NCBI GenBank assembly: GCA_964019695.1 | Contig: OZ026514.1 | Location: 97,478,345 to 97,542,344 of the forward strand | Reading direction: 5' to 3' | Origin: Loripinus fragilis | Taxonomy: Eukaryota > Mollusca > Bivalvia > Lucinida > Lucinidae | DNA: 64,000 nucleotides | Part shown: piece by piece, positions 52,419 through 63,345 of the stretch | How positions within the stretch are numbered: position 1 is the first letter of the stretch | How the letters are laid out: each line of letters begins with the position of its first letter | Made by a program: the position numbers and the translations under genes | Notes under the pieces: generated by a model | Told to the model about the DNA's origin: nothing | Seen by the model: the letters and a program-made list of their open reading frames with translations, nothing else | The model's database searches: none

Positions 52419-54583
52419 ATTTTCCTGCATTCTAGTGTTTCTTCCTCCGGCCGTGCCATAGGTTCGTCTAGTATATGTAATCTAAATATTTCCGGTCATA
52501 AGATGCACTGTTTTATGAACTGATATATGAATTCACTTAATGTATGGTGATTGGTCGGTCTAATAAAGCTAGAAAGTGAAAATAGAGGACATACTTGAAC
52601 TATTTTTGTGTATGCACCTGTGTGTGTATGTGGGAGGGAGGTGGAAAGTCATAATCACTTTGCAGATGTCCTTATTTAGTTATGTATACAATTGGCTAAC
52701 CAAAATCTGTTGTATTTTTTTGGAACAGAAATATGTCAATGGAACTTTTTTGTCTTTTCCCAGGATTGGTGAAACTACCCACTGGTTCTTGGACGGCAGT
52801 GCAGTCTGCGTTACATTTCCTGTATGGTCAACTTCCAATGATAGATGAAAACAATGCTGAGAGTATCCTTGAAACTGCAGAATTTCTCATGATTGACGAA
52901 CTTAAAGCCTACTGTATTGAGAAGCTTAAAACTGTCCAGATTACAATGAAAAACTGTCTGTTTCTGAAATCTCTGTCCAGTCGGTTTAGCTTCACAATAG
53001 AAAAGGTAGCCAAGTTTTATCGCTCTCACGTACCAGAAATGCTACAAATGGACGATATGCTTAAAATCGACAAGGACTCACTATGTGCCTTATTATCTGA
53101 TAAAAGTTTATCATATGTAGGAGAAGATAATTACCTTACGTTTGTACTTAAGTGGGTGACTTATATTCCTGATAGAACATCTTGTATATATGAACTATTG
53201 TCTTATCTTGTTGAAGACGAAACTAAAGTTAATACATTAAAATCTATAAATTTTGAAAATATAGAAGATGTTGAAAGTCTAGCCGCTGTAAATGAACTAA
53301 AGGGAATGATATCTGAAAGATTAAGCGAACCACAAAACGTGTTTGTGCTGTTCCCACCCAATGAGTTATTAGATTTTGATGAATTTCACGTATATAATTT
53401 AGATACGTCCCTGTGGTACAAACTCCCCATCAAACGGAAAAGACATCTTAACGTAACAAATGTAGTAGCCATCCGTGATACTGGTACTATAGTTGCGCTG
53501 ACGCCAAGTGGTAGAGAGCTATGCTTTTACGAACTCGCTAATTCTCAAACCTCAACCAAACGAATCCAACTTGAAGATGAAAGAAAAGACAGTCGAACAT
53601 CACATTTGAACATTATACAATTCACAACAAAAGTTGTATATGGTGTTTGTGTCTCTGAAGTTGAAATTCTAAAGCCAATGGCAATAAATCCTGCACTGTC
53701 TTCCCCACGAAGAGCAAAATCGTCTCCTAAAAGGAATACAGGTGATTCTCCTAAAAGGAATAAATGTTATTCTCCTAAAAGGAATAAATGCGATTCTCCT
53801 AGACGAAATAAATGCGATTCACCTAGAAGGAATACATGTGATTCTCCTAAACGGAATAAATGCGATTCCCCTAGAAGGAATACATGTGATTCTCCTAAAC
53901 GGAATGAATGCGATTCCCCTAGAAGGAATAAATCTGATATCCAGGAAAAAAGAGGATTTGATGAAAGATATACGCATACGACACCAGTGTCTACCCTTTA
54001 TAGTGCTGAAAATATAGCAGGTGGCACAATTAGTCTGAAACCAATCCTATCAGTTGAGAGTGAAATTAAATCATTCTGTGTAACTGGGAATCTTGTATTC
54101 TTACTAGTAATAAGGAAGAAACAATTGCTGATCTACTCCACAATTGTACAGAATATAACTGTTATAGATCTCTCTAACTACAATTTGTACAACGCAAAAT
54201 GTGTTTCAGCAGCTGTTGATAATCGTGTTTATTTAACGACAGAGTCAAAAATTGTCCAAATAGATTTAACAACACACTCCGATGACATTACCACGACCAT
54301 CTCCGAATTTGACATAGATGATACATTAACTACCGACCTTAGTTTTGTTTTGCACAAATATGCTTATGACAAGATAATTAGTATCAGAGCATTATCCACT
54401 GGAGAAACCAAAGCTCATTATCAGAATATACCTGAAAACATTACAGATTTCTCAAACGAGCTGTTAACGGAATTTGAGATGCCTTTAAAACTTAAGTGGA
54501 ATCAAATGTCTCAGTTTCTGCTGACCAAACTGCCAAGGAGAACATTAAGATGCCAAATAGATTGTCCCCACTGCAATAAGTAA
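49160..54583 (+). CDS. BTB-BACK (kelch-like family) protein, three coding exons
   Basis: Coding exons 49160-49270, 50904-50988 and 52764-54583 (phases 0 and 1) give 671 aa. The BTB/POZ domain is split over the three exons (about residues 15-115: LFQQVQEQSNLCDVTVQVG, RQFHMCVLAISPFFSKL, ALHFLYGQLPMIDENNAESI, LMIDELKAYCIEKL). A BACK domain follows (about 120-250, LSDKSLSYVGEDNYLTFVLKW). Such proteins are usually substrate adaptors of cullin-3 ubiquitin ligases. Instead of clear kelch repeats the C-terminal part (about 260-650) has only weak beta-propeller-like pieces (VYNLDTSLWYKLP, NRVYLTTESKIVQIDL). It is split by a basic linker of ten SP[KR]R motifs at 8-residue spacing (residues 378-457). 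An acceptor TTTCAG (to 49152) precedes the start, implying a 5' non-coding exon. No ortholog name is claimed. Confidence 0.85.
49331..49505. mobile_element. MITE in BTB intron 1, CTGTAAATTCGG ends
   Basis: CTGTAAATTCGGAAATTTTC(GCGAG) / complement GAAAATTTCCAAATTTACAG, with TA on both outer edges. CpG-rich TTCGCGA words repeat inside. Confidence 0.75.
49739..49806 (-). repeat. R1 fragment in BTB intron 1
   Basis: AGTGAATATGATCAGGAAATACCACA..CAGACCAACCCACGGCACCG. Confidence 0.6.
49807..50903. other. BTB intron 1, remainder
   Basis: AT-rich, with a diverged GGCGTTTCGCTGGCGG repeat near 50690 and a C-run near 50838; no gene. Confidence 0.45.
50904..50988 (+). CDS. BTB-BACK gene exon 2
   Basis: T-run plus CAG acceptor at 50903, donor GTAAGC at 50989. 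Carries FHMCVLAISPFFSKLNDYTA, equivalent to the FHAHRxVLAAxSPYF core of BTB. Confidence 0.88.
51880..51923 (+). mobile_element. LINE 3'-tail relic
   Basis: ATCAACAAGGGTTAATGTGT(CATTAAACACCAACCAACC), a diverged version of the 3' end of the LINE at 58360-58412. Confidence 0.5.
52023..52069. repeat. (GA)n microsatellite
   Basis: About 23 GA units in BTB intron 2. Confidence 0.95.
52097..52315. mobile_element. MITE, GAGCATGA family, copy 3
   Basis: CGTGCTGAACTTAACTGAGC..ATGA at the left, TCAAGCTCAGTTGAGCATG at the right, with AAAATGCCAACAGTTGCTGG(CATTT) inside. Confidence 0.55.
52363..52417. repeat. (TG)n microsatellite
   Basis: About 28 TG units in BTB intron 2; the cysteine/valine ORF over it is an artefact. 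Confidence 0.95.
52764..54583 (+). CDS. BTB-BACK gene exon 3
   Basis: Acceptor TCTTTTCCCAG at 52763; stop TAA 54581-54583. Contains the rest of BTB, BACK, the SP[KR]R repeat (53699-53938) and the C-terminal part ending RCQIDCPHCNK. Confidence 0.9.
53699..53938 (+). repeat. 24-bp coding minisatellite, (C)DSP[KR]RN[KT]
   Basis: Nine to ten 24-bp units (GATTCTCCTAAAAGGAATAA type) within the BTB-BACK ORF, differing by K/R and K/T swaps, one unit change to YSPKRN, and all in frame. Confidence 0.9.
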
Positions 54584-55208
54584 ATTAGAACCACTATCAA
54601 ATTGTCAGAGGTCATTTTCAATCTTTGGATCAGAGCAGTCCCGGTTTTAGTTATACCTAATTAATACCTACGAATACAGGTTTGCTTTTAACAAGGTGGT
54701 TTAAGATGTATTTATCTTGTACAAATTAATTTTAATGAAATATGTTTAAACCAATACGTAAATAATCTTCCCGCCACCCACGAAAACTGTCGTCTACTTC
54801 TCATGTGCTTTAGTACTTTGATAGACTATAATGCAAAAACATGGACCCAGGTCAGACTCCTCCATTAGCAATCTGATCAGGATTCACAGTGTTCGTTTCC
54901 ATGTTCAAAAGTAGTCAGAAGTGCATTTAATTTTATGCAGCAGACATAATAAGCAGACATTTTCAGGGGCAAAACAATTGGCAGAATAAGGGTTATTACA
55001 TCTGGAGTTAAATGCCCATTATATGATTCTTGTTGTAAGAGAACAAACCGGTATTCGGGTCTTTTAAAGGTATCATAGGGTCAGTTAAGCAAAAAAAATT
55101 TAAAAAAAAAAAGATTCTTTTCTAATAACAAAACTAATTTTCTGTTACGCACTCTTATCCTGGGGCCTGGGTATAACTAAAACAGAGACTGCTGTGAGCT
55201 AACGATTG
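54584..55208. repeat. BTB gene 3' flank with a hairpin repeat
   Basis: A copy of the ATGGACCCAGGTCAGAC / GATCAGGATTCACAGTGTT hairpin repeat lies at 54838-54935. No further gene. Confidence 0.45.
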
Positions 55209-55258
55209 GTTGGTTGGATGATGTTTAACGACGTATCAATTCTAGTGGGGCATAAGCG
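55209..55258 (-). mobile_element. LINE 3'-tail relic
   Basis: GTTGGTTGGATGATGTTTAA..CGACG..GGGGCATAAGCGTCA; complement resembles the conserved tail CGTCGTTAAxxACCAA of the I-clade-like LINEs. Confidence 0.45.
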
Positions 55259-55487
55259 TCAAATAGTGTATGGGTAAGACGATGTGGATTGAAAAAAGAC
55301 TTCGCAGTGTTACAAAAATAATTAGATTTTTGGCGCGTAAACATGGCGGGTTAGTTTCTAGGTTAGTTTTTGTGACGGTGTGTGGAATTTTGATTTCTAA
55401 TATGTCCCAGAGTTTCAAACCAAATTATTGGTGTTAAATTTGTGATTTATCAGAAGTGAAAATAAAAGCACCGCAAGCACTGCATAA

Positions 55488-56661
55488 TACCCCGCCACTG
55501 CAGGGGGCACCAAAAGTTATTTTGTGAGATATATAATGCCTAAATAGCAACAGAACTGAGATAGACAGTGATATGACGTCCTTAGTCACAATATGTAACC
55601 TTTGATGGTCAACATATCTGTGAAGTTTCATTCAGATACTCCATAAAGTAAATGAAATACAGGTCAAAAACCATATTTCAGATCAATCAAGGGCGGATAA
55701 CTCATGAACTGGAAAGGTAAGGGTGACGGTCCTTACTAAAAATATGTAACCTTTGATGTTCAACATATCTGTGAAGTTTCATTCAGATATTCCATATAGA
55801 AAATGAACTACAGGTCAAAAACCATTTTTCAGATCAATCAAGGGTAGATAACTCATGCACTGGAAAGGTAAGAGTGAAGATCCTTAGTCACAATATGTAA
55901 CCTTTGATGATCAACATATCTGTGAAGTTTCATTCAGATATTCCATATAGTAAATGAACTACAGGTCAAAAACCATTTTTCAGATCAATCAAGGGCAGAT
56001 AACTCATGAACTGGAAAGGTAAGAGTGATGGTTCTTTGTCACAGTACGTAACCTTTGATGTGAAACATATCTGTAAAGTTTCATTTAAATATTCCACATA
56101 GTAAAGGAACTACGGGTAAAAAACATTTTTTAATTCAATCAAGGGCGGATAACTCACAAACAGGAAAGGTAAGAGTGACGGTTCTTAGTCACAATATGTT
56201 ACCTTTGATGTGAAACATATCTGTGAAGTTATATTCAGATATTCCACATAGTAAAGGAACAATAGGTCAAAAACCTTTTTTCAGACCTATCAAGGGCGGA
56301 TAACTCACAAACTGGGAAGGTCAGAGTGACGGTCCTTAGTCACAATATGTAACCTTTGATGTGCAACATATCTGTGAAGTTTCATTCAGATATCATGAAC
56401 AGTAAAGGAATAACAGGCCAGAAACCATTTTTCCAATACGAAAAAGGGCAGTAACTCCGTTAAAAATGGACGGATTTTGCCCATTAACAATCCCATACCA
56501 CTCATCGCCGATAACAATATGTATGCAAAATTTGAAAAAATTCCGTGAATAAATACTCAAGTTATCGATCAGAAATGGTGAGCACGGACGGACGGACGGA
56601 CAGACGGACAGACACCGAAGGGTATAACATAATACCTCGCCACACTTTAGTGGCGGGGTAT
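55488..56661. mobile_element. Pearl/HINE-like element, ~151-bp tandem core
   Basis: Left TACCCCGCCACTG matches the complement of the right GTGGCGGGGTA. Six ~151-bp units are marked by TATGTAACCTTTGATG (near 55592, 55744, 55894, 56045, 56196, 56345) and GATCAATCAAGGGCGGATAA. After the core come GACGGACGGACGGACAGACG and a hairpin CCTCGCCACACTTTAGTGGCGGGG. Best example of the class in the window. Confidence 0.75.
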
Positions 56662-56989
56662 AAAAAGTGGAAAAATGTGTTGAAATAAGTGACAAATAAA
56701 GGATAAATGGATGTTTGATGTGGGCTGGCAAGTTGTTTTCGCAGCTTTATTGATTTCATGACTTTTACTCCATGCGTTGCGAGCGAAGAGAACAGTAAAG
56801 TATACTAGTTCAAAAGTACTACGTAATTAATCCAAATACAGTACAGCATCTGACTCATTGATATAGCTTGTAAACAAACTTATCACATAAATCAAGATGG
56901 CGAGCTTGGATGATAGATTGTGCGAAAGCGGGGGTGAATATGGTAACGCTGAAGATTTTAATAGCAGCCATATTTAATTACTAGTGATA
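56662..56989. other. No gene seen
   Basis: Short spacer between the pearl-like element and the LINE; nothing supported. Confidence 0.4.
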
Positions 56990-58412
56990 AGAAAAGAAAG
57001 GGTTCCCCTCTTGGTCAAATCCTGCTCATGAAGTTACATTCCCACCAAATTATGTTGATTTATATGAACAAAAACCTAAAGCTATTAAATCATTTGGCAT
57101 CAGAATTTCACCACTCTTAGAATCTGCCAATATCAAACCACAAAATATTGAAAAACATTTTACACCAAATATTCCAGCTTGGTGTATGAAACCACCTGAA
57201 ATACTTTTTTATTTACATTCCGGGAAAAAATCTGAATCAAATCCACACATATTAAAAGATGATTTCAGAAAACTGCAAAATCGTTATAAGAATCACCAAC
57301 AAATTTATACTGATGGGTCAAAGGAAGACTCAAAGGTTGGTTGTGCTGTTATATCAGACAACCATAGTAATATGCAACGTATACCTGACATTTCATCAAT
57401 TTTCACTGCTGAAGCCAAAGCAGTTGATCTAGCTTTAGATTTCATTAGCACTTGTGATGCTAACAAAAAAATTATTATATTTTCTGACTCGCTTTCTGTA
57501 TTGAAAGCAATGAACCATACCAGTTCAAAGAATCCGCAGATTCAGAAACTTTTAGAAAAATGTCATGAGCTTTTAGCTTATAAAGAAATTGCTCTCTGTT
57601 GGATTCCTAGTCATATAGGTATCCAAGGGAATGAGATGGTAGATAAGCAAGCAAAAACATCGCTTTCATTAGAACCAACTTCTTTTAAGATTCCATTTTC
57701 TAATTTTAAGCCATCTATCAATAAATATATCTTGGAAGAATGGCAAACTTCATGGAATAACAGCATTGGAAATAAACTTCTTGACATAAAACCAACTATT
57801 GGTGAACATCAATCAGTTGTTCGAAACATTAGAAAAGAAGAAGTCGTTTTGGCTAGACTGCGTTTAGATCATACAAGAGTCACACATTCATACTTACTAC
57901 TAGGTGAAAAACAACCACAATGTATTGGTTGCGATGCACCATTTACTGTACGTCACTTCTTTTTGGAGTGTGGCGATTTTGCACAAGTAAGAAATAATTG
58001 TTCCATGTTGATAACATGAAAGAATTATTTCAAGATATACATATTGATAGTATTATGACATTTTTAAGGCAAATAAATCTTTTTAACAAAATCTAATTGC
58101 TATTTTTAAATCATATTTTGTTTTACATTTGTATCAGACCATAATACAGATTTTAAATGTTGTATTCTGTTCAGTTAAAGAACATGTATAGTTATCTGAA
58201 TAGCTCTTTGAAACTGTCAGATATTGTACGTGATCTCTCCTGTCAACAATTGTATTGCAACTAATTATCATTATACAAACTCATCATCATCATTCCTTTT
58301 ATTTTACCTTATAAATTTTTACTTTTTCCATCTTCATCATGTTTAGTTAAATACCGTCTGACGCTAATGACCCACAAGGGTTGACGCGTCGTTAAGAACC
58401 AAACAAACAAAC
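56990..58412 (+). mobile_element. I-clade-like LINE copy 1: RNase H end of ORF2 and 3' tail
   Basis: Open from about 57000 with linker GFPSWSNPAHEVTF, then an RNase H domain with all four acidic positions visible (IYTDGSK, FTAEAKAV, IIFSDSLSVLKAM, GNEMVDKQAK). A C-terminal zinc-knuckle-like block follows (CIGCDAPFTVRHFFLECGDF). A one-base loss near 58000 (compare copy 2) shifts the frame; the true end KELFQDIHIDSIM..stop is at 58094-58096. The ~315-bp 3' UTR ends in CGTCGTTAAGAACCAAACAAAC. RNase H after RT is typical of I/Nimb-type elements. 5'-truncated. Confidence 0.85.
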
Positions 58413-59454
58413 CTTCTTGGTGACAAGCCAATTAAAAACAGATATCATTCCCAGATATAAGCAAATTAGTGGGAAAGAACAGGGAACAGGAAAAAAGTGC
58501 CACCCAAGTCGTTCTCCGAGAATTTGAAGTTGATGCTACATGACCCTGCATTTAGTCAAACCATAAGCCCAGAACTATGTGATATGCTCACTCCACAAAT
58601 TCAAGAGACAATCAAATCTTCTGTGGCTGCTGCAATAGACTTCCTGAGAGAAACAATTCTTTAACCAATTCTTGACAAAAACAACAAGATGCAAGAGACA
58701 TTTTAAAAACAAATAAAGTGTTAAGATAGAGCAGCAAGAAACCATTATAATAAAACAAGGGAAGCAACTCAGTGTCAATAATGATATCATTATAGAGTTA
58801 GAGGAAGAGAAAAGACTCCTGAGTGGGGAGCTTGATGACCTGAAAGTGACTCTAAATGACCTTGAACAATATGGTAGAATGAACTCACTAAGGTTTCATA
58901 ACATTAATATGGATTTAAGTCTGAGAGAAGGTGCGATGATAGATAATATGGCCCAATTCATAAACAAATCTTTACTGGCCAATGAAGATAGCATTACAGC
59001 CGAAGACATTGAAAGATGCCACTCCATAGGTAAGAAAGTGGGAACTAGAAAGCCCCAAATTATAGTAAAGTTTGCAAGCTACCTAATTAAATCTAAAGTT
59101 TTTGCCAGCAAAACAAAACTGAAAGGGCATCCTGATAGAGTCTTTCTGACAGAGGACCTAACGTCTAAGAACTACTCAGTTATCAAATCTTTACTGGAGT
59201 TGAGAAAAGCAAGAAAAATTAGCAGTTGCTGGACATCCAATGGGAAAATCTTAGCAAAATTGACCACAGAAGGCTCCAATATCACAGATGACATAGCACA
59301 GAAGCTTGGTGTTGAAAATGATGTTTGAAACTAAGTAAAATTAACAATACACCAGACGATCATGATATGATGCTGTTGTTGAACTGGCAAAGTCGATGAA
59401 ACTCAACTAACCCTAAATGACCGATGTAGTATTGAGTATATCGCTGTGTAAACT
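58413..59454 (+). pseudogene. LINE ORF1-like protein (different element), partly decayed
   Basis: The open part is 58846-59328 (160 codons), with in-phase coiled coil upstream from about 58790 (LEEEKRLLSGELDDL). It contains LEQYGRMNSLRF, EDIERCHSIGKK, RKPQIIVKFASYLIKSKVF and KARKISSCWTSNGKILAKL, the hallmarks of RNA-binding ORF1 proteins of L1/CR1-like retrotransposons. Further upstream (58500-58790) a frame with LHDPAFSQTISPELCDML is interrupted by stops. No RT follows because copy 2 of the I-like LINE begins at 59455. Confidence 0.6.
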
Positions 59455-59765
59455 TTTGTTTGTTTGTTTGGTTCTTAACGACCCTTGTGGGTCATTAGCG
59501 TCAGACGGTATTTAACTAAACATGATGAAGATGGAAAAAGTAAAAATTTATAAGATAAAATAAGAGGAAAGATGATGATGAGTTTGCATAATGATAATTA
59601 GTTGCAATACGATTGTTGACAGGAGAGACTACGTACAATATCTGACAGTTTCAAAGAGCTATTCAGATAACTATACATGTTCTTAAACTGAACAGAATAC
59701 AACATTTAAAATCTGTATTATGGTCTGATTCAAATGTAAAACAAAATATGATTTAAAAATAGCAA

Positions 59766-60456
59766 TTAGACTTTGTTAAAAAGATTTATTTGTCTTAAAA
59801 ATGTCATAATACTATCAATATGTATATCTTGAAATAATTCTTTCATGTTATCAACATGGAAGCAATTATTTCTTACTTGTGTAAAATCGCCACACTCCAA
59901 AAGGAAGTGACGTACAGTGAATGGTGCATCACAACCAACACATTGTGGTTGCTCTTCCTCTAGTAGTAAGTATGAATGTGTGACTCTTGTATGATCTAAG
60001 CGGAGTCGAGCCAAAACGACTTCTTCTTTTCTAATGTTTCAGACAACTGATTGATGTTCACCAATAGTTCGTTTTATGTCAAGAAGTATATTTCCAATGC
60101 TGTTATTCCATGAAATTTGCCATTCTTCCAAGATATATTTATTGATAGATGGCTTAAAATTAGAAAGTGGAATCTTAAAAGAAGTTGGTTCTAATGAAAG
60201 CGATGTTTTTGCTGGCTTATCTACCGTCTCATTCCCTTGGATACCTATATGACTAGGAATCCAACAGAGAACAATTTCTTTATAAGCTAAAAGCTCATGA
60301 CATTTTTCTAAAAGTTTCTGAATCCGTGGATTCTTTGAACTGGTATGGTTCATTGCTTTCAATACAGAAAGCGAGTCGGAAAATATAATAAATTTATTGT
60401 TAGCATCACAAGTGCTAATGAAATCTAAAGCTAGATCAATTGCTTTGGCTTCAGTA
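59766..60456 (-). pseudogene. LINE copy 2 ORF2, C-terminal RNase H half and knuckle
   Basis: TEAKAIDLALDFISTCDANN, SDSLSVLKAMNHTSSKNP, WIPSHIGIQGNETVDKPAKT, interrupted by TGA near 60038, then VVLARLRLDHTRVTHSYLLL and CVGCDAPFTVRHFLLECGDF. Nearly identical to copy 1, with the frame near the end intact (FHVDNMKEL). Confidence 0.85.
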
Positions 60457-61408
60457 TGAAAGTTATCAATCTAACTAAATTATCAGTTGTACTACGGTCA
60501 GATCTGAAACCAGATTGAAACCGCGATATATGCTTATTAGATTCTAAAAACCGAGTAAGTCTTTTATTAATCATTCTTTCAAGTGTTTTACATAGACAAC
60601 TTGTTAAAGCTATAGGTCTATAATTATTTGGTTCCGCAGGATCTTTACCAGGTTTGGGAATAGGAATAATTGTTGCATATTGCCAACCATCTGGAAATGT
60701 ACCAGTAGTCCAAATGTAATTAAATATATTCAAAAGAGTTTCAAGAGAAGTATCTGGGAGATGTTTAAGCATCTGATAGTGGATCTCATCAGGACCTGTG
60801 GCTGAGTCATGTGATAGTTGAATAGCTTCAACTAATTCATCTAAATTAAAATCTTTGTTATAAATTTCATTATTTTGTGATTTAAAATTTAATTTAACTT
60901 TCTCTTGTTCGGTTTTAATCTTTCTGAAGGACTCAGAGTAATTGAATGATGATGAATTGTGACAAAAAGTTTCTCCTAAAGTGTCAGCAATGTCTGTTTT
61001 TGAAGTTGCTTTGCTGTCAGTACCCACCATGTTTAGATGTGTGTAACTGGGGGATTTGTTTTTTTCCAGAGATTTTTCTTATCATATCCCAAACCTTTTT
61101 AATAGGTGTTTTATGATTGATTTTCGAAACATAAGATCTCCATGACTTACGTTTCTAAATTTTATTGTTCTACGGGCTTTAGCTCTAAATACTTTGATGT
61201 CATTGAAATTGTTGGTATTTGGAGATCTTTTGAATTTTGATAGAGCTTGTTTGCGCTGTTTAATTGCTTCTTTACAGTCGTCATTGTACCATGGATTACT
61301 TTTAGTTGGATTTGTCGAAGTTTGAGGAATACATTCTTTAGATATTTCAATAAGAGAGGAGGTAAAATCAGCTATAGGATCAGAAGATTCTTTGAAGTTT
61401 TCTGGCAC
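60431..61408 (-). pseudogene. LINE copy 2 ORF2, linker and N-terminal RT; catalytic core deleted
   Basis: Linker 61082-61408 (WYNDDCKEAIKQRKQALSKF). RT part 60431-61030 with ATGPDEIHYQMLKHLP, ATIIPIPKPGKDP, NYRPIALTSCLCKTLERMIN and FQSGFR. The sequence then jumps from DNLVRLI to the middle of RNase H (HTEAKAIDLALDF in another frame) at about 60457, so the motifs carrying the catalytic aspartates and the first half of RNase H are missing. Confidence 0.8.
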
Positions 61409-61439
61409 TAATTTACCGGTGCACAGAGTATTAAATAGA

Positions 61440-62143
61440 TCCCAGTTGGTTCAATTTAATTTCCACTTTGGAATGTGATCCTCAGTGGAAAAAGTGTTTT
61501 GTTCAATGATGATAGGGAAGTGATAACTATTGTGTTGGTCTTCACATACAGACCAATTATAATCAAGAAACAGTGATGGTTGACAGAAGGAAAGATCAAT
61601 AGATGTAAAAGACTTTGTACTTGGAGAATAAGACTTATCATTCATAATACAAATGTCATTCTTTGTAATGAAATTTTCAATAAGTTCACCTCTGGAATCA
61701 TTGTATTGACCACCCCAGAGGATATTGTGACCATTAAAGTCACCTAGTATGATATACGAAGAAGGAAGTCTTTGCAGTAAATTCTCCAAGTGTTGGGAGT
61801 TAAGAGAAAAGGATGGAGGAATATATACAGAACATATGGTTATTTCTCTGTCTAGAGTGACAGAAATAGCAGTTGCTTGTATATTTGTTTGTAAATCAAT
61901 CTTTCTTTAAGGGAAAGATGATTTTACAAATATTGAGGCACCTTCAGAGGGCCTCAGACAATCAGTATGAACATAGTTATATACATTAATACCTTTTAAC
62001 GAGATGTTATCATCTGGTTTAAAAAATGTCTCTTGAAAACAAAATACAGATAGATTATATTCAGAAATCAATAGAGATACTTCATTATAATTAGGTTTCA
62101 AACCTCAACTATTCCATTGTATAATTTTATGTTTAAAATCCAT
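61440..62143 (-). pseudogene. LINE copy 2 ORF2, endonuclease region
   Basis: ATG at 62143 starts MDFKHKIIQWNS followed by a TGA, then GLKPNYNEVSLL and CFQETF (the catalytic glutamate). After a frame break near 61900 come IILGDFNGHNILWGG, SIDLSFC and HNSYHFPI, the later APE-type endonuclease motifs. Position of the last His is conserved (SDH-like motif reads SYH). Confidence 0.75.
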
Positions 62144-62219
62144 GCTTGAAAATATTATTAAAAGGGGTAAAAAAATAATGGTTAGATTGAAACCTTCCAT
62201 TATTTAAGTTAATGGTAAT

Positions 62220-63345
62220 CGTGACAGTGTGCCTTTTGGGAGGTGATCACTGGAAGATGACTATGAAAACCACAGAATCATCGTCCATGACCTCCTCTTC
62301 TTTTTCAGCAAACACAGAATATGGATTCTTTTCAGCTTGTTTTGCTTTTTCTGTTTGCTCTTTTTCTTTTTGTGCTTGTTCTTTTTGCCATTGCTGTTTT
62401 CTTTCTTCTTTTTGTTGTTTTTAAGTTTGTCTTTCTCTTCTTTTTTCCTTTCCTCATCTTTCTTTATCATTTCTAAGGTCGCCCCCTTAAGGGCTGGCCC
62501 AGAATGGGAGGAGTTACTTTTTCCTGGATGAGGAGATGCGTTACGTTTTTCCTTTGTACCTTGTGTTTTCTCTGTTGTCTGTTTTAAGTATTCTGTAAAG
62601 CTGTCGTCCGTCTGTGTGCTCTTGTTGTCAGTTTGTGTAGATTTGTTGCAAGTGCCTGGTTTAACAGCACTTGCATAAGTTTGACCTGTGTAAAATTGCT
62701 CGTATTGTTTACGAGCATCAGGAAATGATAAGTTGTTTTCACATTTGATTTTGAGATTTTTCTTCTCTTTCTCCCATTGTGGGGATTGCTTTGAGTTTGC
62801 AGGGTGATCACCTGAGCAGTTGACACATTTGGCTGGTTTGTCACACACGCCAGATGGTCCACAATGTTCAGGCTCACCGCAGTTGCAGCGTACAGGGTGT
62901 CTACCACATTTATTTTTGTGGTGACCAAACACTTGACAACTGTAACATCTAAGTGGGTTTGGTATATAGACATCTACTTTTACTTGCATAAAGCCTATTT
63001 TAACAACTGTAGGTAAGGTAGGTGAGTTAAATGTAAGAACATATGTGTTGGTTAATTTTGTAACACCATCACGACGTACAGTGATTCTACCTACATCCGT
63101 AATTCCCTGTTAAACCATGCTTCCTTGATATCATCGGTTGTCACTCTGTTCAAGGCTGGGCAGCGAATAATACCCTTATAGTCTATGTCGAATGGGCCAA
63201 AAAAATGGTCCCGTGTAAATTTCGTGACGATTTTTGGCGACCTATATGAAATTAAGCTATGGGGTATTTGCAACAATTTCAACCAGTTTGCCCATCTGAG
63301 TTCGGCGTCTGGTCCGAGTAATGACGTCATCAAAATGGCGGCCAT
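62220..63345 (-). pseudogene. LINE copy 2 ORF1 (gag-like, zinc knuckles)
   Basis: The N-terminal part 63091-63345 reads MAAILMTSLLGPDAELRWAN..IIRCPALNRVTTDDIKEAWF. After a one-base frame change near 63105 it continues ITDVGRITVRRDG, TNTYVLTFNSPTLP, then three Cys/His knuckles (CYSCQVFGHHKNKC, CGEPEHCGPSGVC, CVNCSGDH). The lysine-rich tail follows. Near 62330 another frame change gives the more coding-like end VFAEKEEEVMDDDSVVF. Such proteins bind the element RNA. Confidence 0.8.

Larger units (their letters stand above)
59455..63345 (-). mobile_element. I-clade-like LINE copy 2, near full length with internal deletion
   Basis: On the minus strand in order: ORF1 from about 63345 (with CCHC knuckle CYSCQVFGHHKNKC), ORF2 from ATG 62143 with endonuclease pieces, an RT fragment, the C-terminal half of RNase H, the terminal knuckle block, stop at 59766-59768, and a 3' UTR ending in (GTTT)n at 59455. 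It lies tail to tail with copy 1. Inactivating changes include a frameshift in ORF1 near 63105, one near its end, a CGA-to-TGA-type stop in the endonuclease near 62105, a TGA near 60038 where copy 1 has CGA, and a large deletion at about 60457. Confidence 0.85.

Noticed and set aside
52299..52523. ORF with a Cys-Val run
   Set aside because: Produced by the (TG)n microsatellite in BTB intron 2.
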